This document shows, piece by piece, positions 25,197 to 33,019 of a stretch of DNA of 64,000 nt. Both the position numbers and the translations under genes were made by a program. Source of the stretch: Clostridiales bacterium (GTDB taxonomy: Bacteria; Bacillota; Clostridia; Lachnospirales; Lachnospiraceae). A model generated the notes under the pieces. The model ran no database searches and was not told the DNA's origin. It saw only the letters and a program-made list of their open reading frames with translations. Within the stretch, counting starts at the first letter, position 1, and every line of letters starts with the position of its first letter. The stretch is taken from the NCBI GenBank assembly GCA_018372435.1, contig JAHAJA010000007.1, positions 107,612-171,611 of the forward strand, written 5' to 3'.

Positions 25197-25679
25197 TTAG
25201 AAAGTCAAGCGCATATCATACCAAACTGCGCCACCATGTGTTGATTGTGATATTCCTTCATTCTTAAAGCCAAATTTCTCATAATAATGCAACAGTTTTT
25301 CTTTACAGGTAAGTACTAAACCCTTACGCCCTTGTGCCCTAGCATCAGAAATCACTCTATTGATTATAGCTTCTGCACAACCTTGTCTACGATATTCTGG
25401 TATCGTGTTTACACCGAAGATCATTTGCCATTGACCTTCTTCGTCATGGATTCTAGCATCTTCAAACATCTTATCCTCTAGTATGGATTCTTTAGTCACC
25501 ATTCCATTCACAAATGAAACTATTTTCCCGTCATCTTCCATAACTAGGAAATGGTTCGGATATACCGTCAATCTCTCTTTAAAATCTTTCTCTGTTGCGG
25601 CTTCCTCTACAGGAAAACATCTTAACTCAATAGCAGCGATTGCTTGTAAATCTTCCATAGTTGCCATTCTTATCTTCAT
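25197..25679 (-). CDS. GNAT family N-acetyltransferase
   Basis: 160 residues with GNAT landmarks: IRMATMEDLQAIAAIELRCFPVEEA start, beta4 and acetyl-CoA loop FGVNTIPEYRRQGCAEAIINRVI, then LLHYYEKFGF. It resembles the arylalkylamine-type acetyltransferases that begin FPVEEAA. The acceptor is unknown. AGAAGGAG precedes the ATG, and a terminator follows directly. Confidence 0.85.
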   Translation of the reverse strand: MKIRMATMEDLQAIAAIELRCFPVEEAATEKDFKERLTVYPNHFLVMEDDGKIVSFVNGMVTKESILEDKMFEDARIHDEEGQWQMIFGVNTIPEYRRQGCAEAIINRVISDARAQGRKGLVLTCKEKLLHYYEKFGFKNEGISQSTHGGAVWYDMRLTF

Positions 25680-25704
25680 ATAGGTTAACTCCTTCTAAAC
25701 AATC

Positions 25705-26424
25705 TTAATAGGAAAAAGGAATTTTCAACAAACGAAAATCCTCCAACTCATTATCTTCTAAAAATAGTGCAAAGGTTTGTTCATGAGAGCAAATAGAACA
25801 TATAACTCTGTCACCTTTATAAAAACAAGGGTCTTCCAAAAAATATATCTCATTAAATGAATTAAATTTTATTAGATCTCCCTTATTATATAAATATTCT
25901 ATCATCATTTCATCCATTTTAAAATAATATACTTTATATAAGCCTCCTATAGTGCAATGAGAATTATAGGTAAATCTATTCCCTATATAACTTTCTTTAG
26001 GTAAGGGTACTTCATGTTCCACCTTCTTACTCTCCAATGTCAAATATTCTTTTTTCTTCTTATCATAATTATGATCATTTACATAGTGTTGTAACTGTTT
26101 TTTTACTTGTTCTAATTCCACTAAATCATAATATTTCAATCGATCCAAATAAGCGAATATTTCCTCATATGTATGGTATGTTTTGAATAAAGTTTCTCGG
26201 TATTCTAAATCATTCATATATCGTAATCTTCTACTTAAATCTTCCTTACTATACTCATCAGCAATGTCCTTAACTGAATCTAGATATTCTTCTGGAGAAA
26301 GCAGGTAATATTCCATAATTACTGAATAAGTTATTTTATTACTCATAGAACTCAAAAATTTTATTAATTCTATATAATTTTGTTTTAATCGTATATCTTT
26401 GTACTCAATAAAAATATTATTCAT
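25705..26424 (-). CDS. Hypothetical protein with C-terminal CxxC
   Basis: 239 residues, unrecognised. The first ~150 residues are helical and charged, with a likely coiled coil around YLDRLKYYDLVELEQVKKQLQHY. The last third has beta-like segments and a CSICSH motif (about residue 209) next to HEQTFALFLEDNELEDF, which might bind zinc or form a disulfide. No signal peptide or membrane span. AATAGGGG precedes the ATG. It lies upstream of the GNAT gene by 25 bp, so the two may be co-transcribed. Confidence 0.7.
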   Translation of the reverse strand: MNNIFIEYKDIRLKQNYIELIKFLSSMSNKITYSVIMEYYLLSPEEYLDSVKDIADEYSKEDLSRRLRYMNDLEYRETLFKTYHTYEEIFAYLDRLKYYDLVELEQVKKQLQHYVNDHNYDKKKKEYLTLESKKVEHEVPLPKESYIGNRFTYNSHCTIGGLYKVYYFKMDEMMIEYLYNKGDLIKFNSFNEIYFLEDPCFYKGDRVICSICSHEQTFALFLEDNELEDFRLLKIPFSY

Positions 26425-26579
26425 ACTTTTTCGCCCCTATTAAATGAATTCATATACGTTGTATCCATATACATTTTTTTACTCTTTTTCTTATGTTTCA
26501 TACCATATAAGATTACTATACAGTAACAATAACCGATGGATTCCTAAGAAATCATCGGCTATTTTCACTTTCCATTCAT

Positions 26580-27191
26580 TTAAAATTCAACTAATATTCT
26601 AGCTGGAAACGCATCTATTCCCTCAATCTTCATTGGTAGACAATACACTCTAAAACCTTTTTCTGGTATTTGATCCAGATTAGCTAGATTCTCTATAGCA
26701 TAGCTTCCATGTTTCCCTAGAAATACATCGATTAATCCATGATTTTTGCCTAAACCTAACCCTAAGGTATCGATTCCTATCATGTTTACTTTCTTCTCTA
26801 CTAAGTATTCCATTACTTCCATAGAAATCTCAGGATGATTATTATATCTATCCTCATCATCTAAGTACTTATCCCAATTTGTTTGAAAAAATACAAACTT
26901 TCCTTCTTCTACAAGTGAAAGATCTAAATCATTCAACTCCACTGGCCTATCTACTATGTGTGAAACATCAAACTTAATGCCTGTACCAATTAATCTTTCA
27001 TTCTCAAGAATTACCTCCGATGACATAACATCTATATGAGTTCCCATGTTATGTACATCACATGAGAATGAAGTTGTCGTATATTCTTTCCCACTTTTTG
27101 AAGAACGGGTAACTTGTTGGACCTCTAAGGGTTTCGAACCTTCTCTATAGACTCTTCCTATCCTAGTTTTCTGTGTTATGTCTACAATCAT
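26580..27191 (-). CDS. Cyclase family protein (kynurenine formamidase-like)
   Basis: 203 residues. The family metal motif HxGTHxD appears as HNMGTHIDVMSS, followed by the expected partner segments FKFDVSHIV-like GIKFDVSHIVD, IGIDTLGLG and the C-terminal FRVYCLPMKIEGIDAFPARILVE. Members are metal-dependent amidohydrolases, including N-formylkynurenine formamidase; the substrate here is open. GGAGG precedes the ATG. A heptanucleotide tandem repeat fills its probable 5' leader (27215-27270), with a consensus promoter directly beyond. Confidence 0.85.
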   Translation of the reverse strand: MIVDITQKTRIGRVYREGSKPLEVQQVTRSSKSGKEYTTTSFSCDVHNMGTHIDVMSSEVILENERLIGTGIKFDVSHIVDRPVELNDLDLSLVEEGKFVFFQTNWDKYLDDEDRYNNHPEISMEVMEYLVEKKVNMIGIDTLGLGLGKNHGLIDVFLGKHGSYAIENLANLDQIPEKGFRVYCLPMKIEGIDAFPARILVEF

Positions 27192-27214
27192 GTAATTTCC
27201 TCCATAAAATATTA

Positions 27215-27270
27215 TTCGTTTTTCGTTATTCGTTATTCGTTATTCGTTTTTCGTTTTTCGTTTTTCGTTA
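27215..27270. repeat. Eight tandem copies of the heptanucleotide TTCGTTW
   Basis: Eight uninterrupted 7-bp units TTCGTTT or TTCGTTA (order T,A,A,A,T,T,T,A) span 56 bp. They end 23 bp before the cyclase start codon and begin near the predicted transcription start. Confidence 0.95.
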
Positions 27271-27276
27271 TATAGA

Positions 27277-27305
27277 ATTATATTGGATATTGATCCTCTT
27301 GGCAA
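27277..27305 (-). promoter_or_regulatory. Sigma-A-type promoter of the cyclase gene
   Basis: On the minus strand TTGCCA (27305-27300), 17 bp, TATAAT (27282-27277). The expected start site is about 27270, the edge of the tandem repeat. Confidence 0.7.
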
Positions 27306-27391
27306 GGTTGATAGATGTTTTGATGAAGAAGTACGATTAAACCTATTTAAGTTTGTATAGTAAAAACAATAACTCTTCTAAACTAATACTT

Positions 27392-27438
27392 AAAAAAGCC
27401 ACACATTGGGCCAATAACGGCTTTTTGAGTGGCTTTTT
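27392..27438 (-). terminator. Terminator after the cupin gene
   Basis: AAAAAGCCAC (27393-27402) pairs with GTGGCTTTTT (27429-27438); the minus strand continues into a T run. Confidence 0.75.
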
Positions 27439-27444
27439 GAGTGA

Positions 27445-27891
27445 CTAGTGGTAATTTTCTTCTCTATCAGAATCCGCTTTTGTAACATGAATTGTTCCAT
27501 GTGGGTGATGCGGAGGAGCATACACCGAAAACAATTTAATTGGACAGCAACCCGTATTAACAAGGTTATGCCACGTATTTGCAGGAACAAAGATTCCAGT
27601 ACCAGGTATAACTTTACATTGGTAGTCAAGATTATCCTTACATTCACCCATCATCATAATACCATTCCCTGACTCAATGTACAAAAATTGGTCAGTATCA
27701 GGATGGATTTCTAATCCTATTTCAGAGTTACATGGGATTGTCATAAGGGTAAGCTGTAAATCCATTCCTGTCCAACGTGTTGTACGGAAATTATTGTTTT
27801 GAATCGTGTCTTGGCAAAGATCTGTAACAAATGGGTAAGGCCCTTGATCTATTTGGTTGTAGCGAGAATCATAATAATTATAAAATCTCAT
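27445..27891 (-). CDS. Cupin domain protein
   Basis: 148 residues forming one cupin barrel. Metal-binding motif 1 is EIHPDTDQFLYIESGNG and motif 2 is IFVPANTWHNLVNTG, with a His-rich tail PHHPHGTIHVTKADSD. It resembles mannose-6-phosphate-isomerase-like cupins; activity cannot be deduced. TTCGAGGTG precedes the ATG. It stands alone between the cyclase and double-GNAT genes. Confidence 0.85.
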   Translation of the reverse strand: MRFYNYYDSRYNQIDQGPYPFVTDLCQDTIQNNNFRTTRWTGMDLQLTLMTIPCNSEIGLEIHPDTDQFLYIESGNGIMMMGECKDNLDYQCKVIPGTGIFVPANTWHNLVNTGCCPIKLFSVYAPPHHPHGTIHVTKADSDREENYH

Positions 27892-28011
27892 ATTTATTCA
27901 CCTCGAATTATTATATGTGGATGGTGACAATATGTGAGAACGAAGAGAAGCCCAGTTAGATGAGGAAACTAAAGAAACATATAAATAACCTGGAACTCTT
28001 TCGCTTATAAG

Positions 28012-28052
28012 AAAAACAGGGTAACTCTATATTGATGGAATTATCCTGTTTT
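28012..28052 (-). terminator. Terminator of the double GNAT gene
   Basis: AAAACAGGGTAA pairs with TTATCCTGTTTT (one mismatch); on the minus strand TTTTTC follows. The stop codon of the gene overlaps the stem. Confidence 0.7.
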
Positions 28053-29004
28053 AGCGTAATAATGAAAAATAATCGATATCCCTAACCAAAGTATAACTAA
28101 AAGTACTGAAATACTTATTCCAAAACCCTCTAGCATTAGGATTGGCTGTACCATGTTCTACCCATAATCGCCTTATTCCTTTATCTCTTAAAGTATCATT
28201 AACATAACTTAACAGCTCCCTGGCTATCCAATTTCCTCTATATTCTTCTATAACAAAGATATCACTTACACTGAAGCAGCTCTCGTCGTTTGTAATAAAA
28301 CTATTTCCTTCCCTATTCGCATCCATTAATCCAATAATACGATTCTCCTTTTCAGCTATATATACATGAGTTTCAATATCCATAAAGTAATCTCTATATA
28401 GCTCCTCCGTAAATTCAGTCCCTGGATAAAATATCGGACTTTTTCGCAAATGCTCAATCAGCCCAAAAATTAATTTCCATACTTCTGACCAACGATTTTC
28501 TATTTCATTTTTGCCTAGTTCTCGTATGCTCACATCTGTCTTTACTAAAATACATACTTCTGTATTACGAATTTCCTCTTCACACTGTATTCCAAACTGT
28601 AATAATGTGAATAGTCTAATTGCTTCCTCATCATGCGCATATACTTTAATCTCAAAGTGGACCTTTTGCTTCCTACATAATATGTCTGCAACGTTTTGAA
28701 ACATTTTAGATAGTATTTTCTCTCTGGCTTTTTCAATTGCTCCATATCCCCAAACTGGGACCATGCACCAACATATACTGTCTTCATTCGAATATATTGT
28801 AAAAAGCATGTATCCTACCACTTTCCCTTGGACGATACACACAACTCCTTGCTGGTTATCAATGGCTTCTTCAATCCACTTATGAAGTTCCTCTTTACGT
28901 TCCCTCTTTAATTCAGCAACATATTTACATTCCATTGAATACATACATTCGGCAAGTTCAACTACGTCCTTCAAAAACTCACTTCTTATTTCAATAATTT
29001 CCAT
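28051..29004 (-). CDS. Tandem-domain GNAT acetyltransferase
   Basis: About 317 residues. ATG 29004 is chosen because AAGGAG lies upstream; the ORF extends to 29052 without one. The first GNAT-like half (residues ~1-140) is divergent and lacks a clear acetyl-CoA loop (VVGYMLFTIYSNEDSI). The second half (~155-317) has IAEKENRIIGLMDANR, the loop DIFVIEEYRGNWIARELLSYV and ANPNARGFWNKYF, so it is probably the active domain. The substrate is unknown. Confidence 0.82.
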   Translation of the reverse strand: MEIIEIRSEFLKDVVELAECMYSMECKYVAELKRERKEELHKWIEEAIDNQQGVVCIVQGKVVGYMLFTIYSNEDSICWCMVPVWGYGAIEKAREKILSKMFQNVADILCRKQKVHFEIKVYAHDEEAIRLFTLLQFGIQCEEEIRNTEVCILVKTDVSIRELGKNEIENRWSEVWKLIFGLIEHLRKSPIFYPGTEFTEELYRDYFMDIETHVYIAEKENRIIGLMDANREGNSFITNDESCFSVSDIFVIEEYRGNWIARELLSYVNDTLRDKGIRRLWVEHGTANPNARGFWNKYFSTFSYTLVRDIDYFSLLR

Positions 29005-29073
29005 AACTATCACTCCTTCTCTTAATAGCCATTGTAAATTATTGGTCTTCATTTTTCTGTTTCCGTATTGCTA

Positions 29074-29331
29074 TTATTGGAGTGGAATATATATATCCAT
29101 AACGGAATCTTCTCTATAATGGCATCGTTCATCATAATATTCAAAAGCTTCACGCGAGTCATCATATTCATACTGAACAATCTCAAACCATGTTGTAAAT
29201 ATGTATTTCCATGTTTCTCTAATCTTTTCAGCAAAATTCATAAAACTTGAAAGTTCTTCTGTTGTTATCTCGTCTTTTATATGTGCTTCTATATATGCAA
29301 AACAGGATTCAAATTCTTTTCTATAATTCAT
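29074..29331 (-). pseudogene. Collapsed AraC-GyrI-type regulator remnant
   Basis: The 85-codon frame begins like the helix-turn-helix of AraC regulators (CFAYIEAHIKDEITTEELSS) but passes after FMNFAEKIRETWKYI into a segment like the end of a GyrI-like ligand domain (WFEIVQYEYDDSREAFEYYDE, ending VMDIYIPLQ). An intact protein would be near 290 residues, so about 200 central residues appear deleted in frame. GGAG precedes the ATG, so a small product could still be made. Confidence 0.6.
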
Positions 29332-29376
29332 CTATAATCTCCAAATTCTTTCTTATCTTATAATTCTTGTAAAAGT

Positions 29377-29410
29377 AAAAAAGCAAAGAAAAAACATTCA
29401 TTGCTTTTTT
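29377..29410. terminator. Terminator hairpin
   Basis: AAAAAAGCAA pairs with TTGCTTTTTT (10 bp) downstream of the minus-strand Rrf2 gene; T run on the minus strand. Confidence 0.7.
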
Positions 29411-29424
29411 TAGATATTATTTAT

Positions 29425-29925
29425 TTATCTAGTATTCTTAAACCATTCAATCGTTGCTTCTTCCATTTCTTTAGGAAGTACATTACCATATACTTGATTA
29501 TATAGCCATTCTAATGTCTTATTGTTTAAATATTTTTTCATTTCGTTTTCAGCCTCTAACATTACTACCTTTATTAAACAAGGACATTTCGTATGGGTAT
29601 CTGGTAAATTATCCTTATCTAGTAATATATTATTTTGTCTAATCTCTGCACATTGAAAGAATGGTTCTCTTCCCTCAACCGCTTCTACAACATCCCAAAA
29701 TGTTATCTTATCTGCACTACGAGCTAAAGTATATCCTCCCTTTACTCCAGGCACAGATTTTATTATTCCAGATTTACTTAATCTTGCATAAACCTTGGAC
29801 AGATAACTTTCTGATATACCTTGAAAAGTTGCCAAATCCCTAATCCCAATTGATTTACCTTCTTCTAAATTAACCATGTATAGCAAACAATGTAGTGCAT
29901 ATTCTACTCCCACTGAAAATTTCAT
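29425..29925 (-). CDS. Rrf2 family transcriptional regulator
   Basis: 166 residues. Rrf2 winged helix: FSVGVEYALHCLLYMVNLEEGKSIGIRDLATFQGISESYLSKVYARLSKSGIIKSVPGVKGGYTLAR. Cysteines C92, C114 and C116 lie where Rrf2 proteins bind an iron-sulfur cluster, so redox or Fe-S sensing is likely. It is divergent from the flavin-binding and ferredoxin genes at 30110-30686. AAGGAG precedes the ATG. Confidence 0.9.
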   Translation of the reverse strand: MKFSVGVEYALHCLLYMVNLEEGKSIGIRDLATFQGISESYLSKVYARLSKSGIIKSVPGVKGGYTLARSADKITFWDVVEAVEGREPFFQCAEIRQNNILLDKDNLPDTHTKCPCLIKVVMLEAENEMKKYLNNKTLEWLYNQVYGNVLPKEMEEATIEWFKNTR

Positions 29926-30024
29926 TGAATTTACGCTCCTTAAAATATAATATCTTTATCATACATTATTATTAAATTTGATTCAAGACACCATACTACA
30001 TTGAATTAAAATTACATTTTATTG

Positions 30025-30053
30025 TTGACATAATATAAAAATAATTATATTAT
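30025..30053 (+). promoter_or_regulatory. Promoter of the flavin-ferredoxin operon
   Basis: TTGACA (30025-30030), 17 bp, TATTAT (30048-30053), overlapped by the near-palindrome TAATTATATTATAATTA (30042-30058), a possible Rrf2 operator. Confidence 0.65.
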
Positions 30054-30109
30054 AATTAAAGACAATATCTATCGACGATATAAAACATCTATAAATGGAG
30101 GAAAATAAA

Positions 30110-30481
30110 ATGTTTACAGAAAAATTTTTAGAAGTTTTAAAAAATGAAGGAGTTGTTTCCATTGTTACTTGTGCAAATAATGAGGCACATGTATCAAATA
30201 CTTGGAACAGCTATCTAGTTATAGTAGAAGAAAACAAAATATTAATTCCAGCAGCTGCAATGATAAACACAGAGAATAATATAAATATTAATCCTAATGT
30301 CAAATTGACGCTAGGTAGCCACGATGTTATGGGATATAGATATATGGGAACTGGATTTTTACTTGAAGGAACTGCTAGATTCTTAAAAGATGGGGAACAC
30401 TTCAAAATGATGCAAGCAAAGTATCCTTTCTTAACTAGAGTATTAGAAGTTACAGTTAACTCTTGTAAACAGACCTTATAA
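30110..30481 (+). CDS. Pyridoxamine 5'-phosphate oxidase-like FMN-binding protein
   Basis: About 123 residues. ATG 30110 is used because GGAGG sits just before it (the ATG at 30095 overlaps that site). The split-barrel FMN fold is seen in LKNEGVVSIVTCANNEAHVSNTW and KILIPAAAMINTENNININPNVKLTLGS, ending with a short tail. It probably binds a flavin and works with the ferredoxin encoded 14 bp downstream. Regulation by the divergent Rrf2 protein is inferred. Confidence 0.82.
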   Translation: MFTEKFLEVLKNEGVVSIVTCANNEAHVSNTWNSYLVIVEENKILIPAAAMINTENNININPNVKLTLGSHDVMGYRYMGTGFLLEGTARFLKDGEHFKMMQAKYPFLTRVLEVTVNSCKQTL

Positions 30482-30494
30482 GCGAGGTTATAAT

Positions 30495-30686
30495 ATGCCT
30501 AGAATAATTGATATATCTATGTGTATAGGTTGTGGAACTTGTGAAAGAGTATGTATAGTCGGATCTATAACACACTTAGAGAATAAAAAGCGAATAATAA
30601 ATTCATCGGCTTGTGTCGATTGTGGAGCATGCCAACTTGCTTGCCCTAAGAACTGCATATCTAAAAATCAGGAAATATGTTTATAG
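30495..30686 (+). CDS. 2[4Fe-4S] ferredoxin
   Basis: 63 residues with two cluster motifs, CIGCGTCERVC and CVDCGACQLACP plus a distal Cys. It carries low-potential electrons in the cytoplasm. It lies 14 bp downstream of the flavin-binding protein and is the last gene of the unit; a terminator follows. GCGAGG precedes the ATG. Confidence 0.9.
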   Translation: MPRIIDISMCIGCGTCERVCIVGSITHLENKKRIINSSACVDCGACQLACPKNCISKNQEICL

Positions 30687-30698
30687 TTTTAGTCATCA

Positions 30699-30731
30699 AA
30701 AAAAGGTTGTTCAAAATGAACAACCTTTTTA
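30699..30731. terminator. Bidirectional terminator
   Basis: AAAAAGGTTGTTCA pairs with TGAACAACCTTTTT between convergent genes. Confidence 0.85.
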
Positions 30732-30765
30732 GATGTATAACCACTACTTCAATACTAACTTTATA

Positions 30766-30972
30766 TTAGTTTGTTTTTTTTGTAAATAACGATACTACAT
30801 TAACTATTAACCAAACCAACCCAATTAATACAAATAGATAGGCTATTGTAATTAAGAAAAATGGTTCTGAAAGTGTTCCATCAGCAAGTACCTCTGAACC
30901 GATTACGTTATAGGCAAGAAAACATATCCCTGCAATAATAAATGGAATTAAATTCAATAAATATTTTTTCAT
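30766..30972 (-). CDS. Small membrane protein, DUF3955-like
   Basis: 68 residues with two membrane spans (LLNLIPFIIAGICFLAYNVI and FFLITIAYLFVLIGLVWLIVNVVSLF) linked by GSEVLADGTLSEP, then KKTN. The wording of the loop resembles DUF3955 proteins, whose role is unknown. GGAGG precedes the ATG. Confidence 0.65.
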   Translation of the reverse strand: MKKYLLNLIPFIIAGICFLAYNVIGSEVLADGTLSEPFFLITIAYLFVLIGLVWLIVNVVSLFTKKTN

Positions 30973-31114
30973 GATATTACCTCCGTTTTTTGAGTTTTTA
31001 TTTTTAATATTTCCTATAACGGTATAATATCACTATTCTAAAACAAAAACAATACATTTTTATCGAAAAACGATAAATTATTATTGCAAAAGTATATATT
31101 TTTTAATTACAAAA

Positions 31115-31759
31115 CTAAATACAAAGCAATTTTTCCTGTTTAATGCATTTTATCATTAAAAACTTCATTGGTGGTTTATCCTTATTATCACTATCTATTT
31201 CATCGATCTCCGAAAATTCTACAAGTCCATATTTTTGAAAATCTTTTTTTATTGATTCCGTATCATAAAAAAAGATTTTTACTCCAGCTATTGTTTCATA
31301 ATAGTTTTCATCAAGTTTTTTTCCTTTTCCAAACATAGGAGCTTTTTTTGAAACAGTAGTAAAAATCATATATCCCCCGTGTTTTAATTGCTTATAACAA
31401 TCACTAATAAACTTTTCTCTCTCACTTTCATTTAATAAATGAATAAGTGCATAACTAAATATCCCTTCATATAGTTTATTTTCAAAAGGCATATCAGCGA
31501 CTGAACCATGATAAACATTACTGTTAATCCCATACTGTCTTGCCAAATCAATAGCTGTTTTTGAGATTTCAATACCTGTCACATTTATATTATTTTCAAT
31601 AAATACTTTTGCATTCCTACCATAACCAAAACCCGGTATTAATATATCTTTTATATTATTTTCAATAAAAATATCCTTGGCAATAATAGCTGATTCTGAT
31701 GGTGTAAATCCCCACATTGTTTGTTTTTCTTTAAAGCTTTTTTCCCAAAACTCTGTCAT
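31115..31759 (-). CDS. Class I SAM-dependent methyltransferase
   Basis: 214 residues. SAM motif I is ILIPGFGYGRNAKVFIENN, motif II VTGIEISKTAIDLARQYG, then VADMPFENKLYEGIFSYALIHLL. The order resembles TehB/thiopurine-type methyltransferases, substrate unknown. Its ATG overlaps the stop codon of the upstream HXXEE gene (ATGA), so the two are co-translated. GAAAGGAG precedes the start. Confidence 0.85.
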   Translation of the reverse strand: MTEFWEKSFKEKQTMWGFTPSESAIIAKDIFIENNIKDILIPGFGYGRNAKVFIENNINVTGIEISKTAIDLARQYGINSNVYHGSVADMPFENKLYEGIFSYALIHLLNESEREKFISDCYKQLKHGGYMIFTTVSKKAPMFGKGKKLDENYYETIAGVKIFFYDTESIKKDFQKYGLVEFSEIDEIDSDNKDKPPMKFLMIKCIKQEKLLCI

Positions 31760-32277
31760 ATTTGATCACTCCTTTCAAATAATTTATTAGCTACATAATG
31801 ACATATCAAAAGATTTACTACTATAAAACTAAAAATTATAAAAGCAGATTTGACTATATCTGTGAATTGATAAGCATATATATTTATCATCTTATAGGCT
31901 ATATATATAGAAGCACCTCCGGATATAATTCCAGTACTTAACCCAGGAATATATCTCTTGGCTACTAAAGATTGAATAATATGAGCAATTATATGAAAGG
32001 TATAGCCAATTACAACTCCAACGAAAATAATATTCTTATCGGTTAATACTACATAAATTAGTGAACCCAATAATAATAAATATTCCTCAAGCACAATTAG
32101 TCCAAATTTCACTTCATCCATTTCTTTAACAATCTTATTGATAGGTCTCTTTCTAAATTTATTTTTTAATATGTTGCCATTTTTGTTTAACCACTTGGTC
32201 AAAAATAATACTTCTTCAAATTCATGCATAGTAAAAACTATTAAAAAGATTAAATAATAAACAAAGATCTCTTTCAC
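31756..32277 (-). CDS. HXXEE domain membrane protein
   Basis: About 173 residues. The H-x-x-E-E motif occurs as MHEFEEV in the first membrane span, and four further spans follow. GTG 32277 is preferred since GGAGGAG lies six bases upstream; ATG 32292 overlaps that site. HXXEE proteins are uncharacterised membrane proteins, possibly metal-dependent. It is coupled to the methyltransferase gene downstream by ATGA overlap. Confidence 0.75.
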   Translation of the reverse strand: MKEIFVYYLIFLIVFTMHEFEEVLFLTKWLNKNGNILKNKFRKRPINKIVKEMDEVKFGLIVLEEYLLLLGSLIYVVLTDKNIIFVGVVIGYTFHIIAHIIQSLVAKRYIPGLSTGIISGGASIYIAYKMINIYAYQFTDIVKSAFIIFSFIVVNLLICHYVANKLFERSDQI

Positions 32278-32357
32278 TTTATTCTCCTCCATAATTTAAT
32301 AAATTCAACTTAAAGTATACTTCACAATGATTTGTACATAATAAATCTGTAAATTAA

Positions 32358-32447
32358 GGTTATTCACTCAAACTTCACACTAGAAGATCTCAAGGAGTAG
32401 CTCACTGCTATAAGTGGAGTTTTTTATGTTTGAAGTTTGAGTTAACC
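32358..32447 (+). other. Long inverted repeat before the small gene at 32481
   Basis: GGTTA plus ACTCAAACTTCA on the left (3-nt bulge between them) pairs with TGAAGTTTGAGTTAACC on the right, giving about 17 bp around a 53-nt loop that contains further short self-complementary stretches. It could be a structured leader of the plus-strand gene. Confidence 0.5.
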
Positions 32448-32480
32448 ATAATAAAAAGAAAATAGGAAAAGGGTGAAATT

Positions 32481-32663
32481 ATGGACAACAAAAACTCAAG
32501 TGTAAGTAATAAAAACAATTCAGGTAAAGGAAATGGTAACTCGATAATCAAAAACGAATCCCCAAAGAATTCTACTACTAATTATGTAAGTGGTGAAGTT
32601 CCAACTTCAACAGCCCACAAGTTTAAATCAAGTACTCAAAACGAAGCTGATGATATGAAATAA
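32481..32663 (+). CDS. Small polar hypothetical protein (60 aa)
   Basis: 60 residues rich in Asn, Ser and Lys, with no hydrophobic segment or recognised motif. Start supported by a GGGTG-type ribosome site 7 bp upstream; followed by a strong terminator. It may be a small disordered or spore-associated protein, but nothing in the sequence proves this. Confidence 0.55.
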   Translation: MDNKNSSVSNKNNSGKGNGNSIIKNESPKNSTTNYVSGEVPTSTAHKFKSSTQNEADDMK

Positions 32664-32681
32664 AACTCACTTTTATTTATC

Positions 32682-32724
32682 AAAAAATGTTACACAAGTT
32701 CATTTACCTGTGTAACATTTTTTA
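32682..32724. terminator. Bidirectional terminator
   Basis: AAAAAATGTTACACA pairs with TGTGTAACATTTTTT between convergent small genes. Confidence 0.85.
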
Positions 32725-32753
32725 ATCTTCAAGTCGTATTCCATTACACGATA

Positions 32754-32969
32754 TTAAATTCCTTCATGCTTACCTGATGTCTTGTAATCGTCTCTTGCCC
32801 AATTTGGAGCATTAATAGTACCTGCCTTAGCATTCCCTGTCTTGGCAGCGCCTTGAATCTCAGGTACCTGATCCTGAACATTCTTAGGGTGATGCATTTG
32901 ATGATGATTCTCTGTTCCATGATTTTTTGAGTCATAAGGACTAGGCCTTCTCATACCTGCTTTTGCCAT
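32754..32969 (-). CDS. Small hydrophilic protein (71 aa)
   Basis: 71 residues beginning MAKAGMRRPSP with HGTENHHQMHHPKN and VPEIQGAAKTGNAKAG segments. It has a coherent conserved-looking composition: rich in Lys, His and Pro, without hydrophobic core. The ATG has AGGAGG at ideal spacing. I do not recognise a named family; it resembles short proteins common in Lachnospiraceae genomes. A second overlapping frame on the same strand is not credible. Confidence 0.7.
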   Translation of the reverse strand: MAKAGMRRPSPYDSKNHGTENHHQMHHPKNVQDQVPEIQGAAKTGNAKAGTINAPNWARDDYKTSGKHEGI

Positions 32970-33019
32970 CGCGATACCTCCTATTGCTCAAATAGTATTT
33001 GTAGCTTACGAAAAACTAT

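Noticed and set aside
27390..27647. 85-codon minus-strand frame overlapping the cupin gene
   Set aside because: Out of frame with the well-supported cupin protein and lacking a ribosome site.
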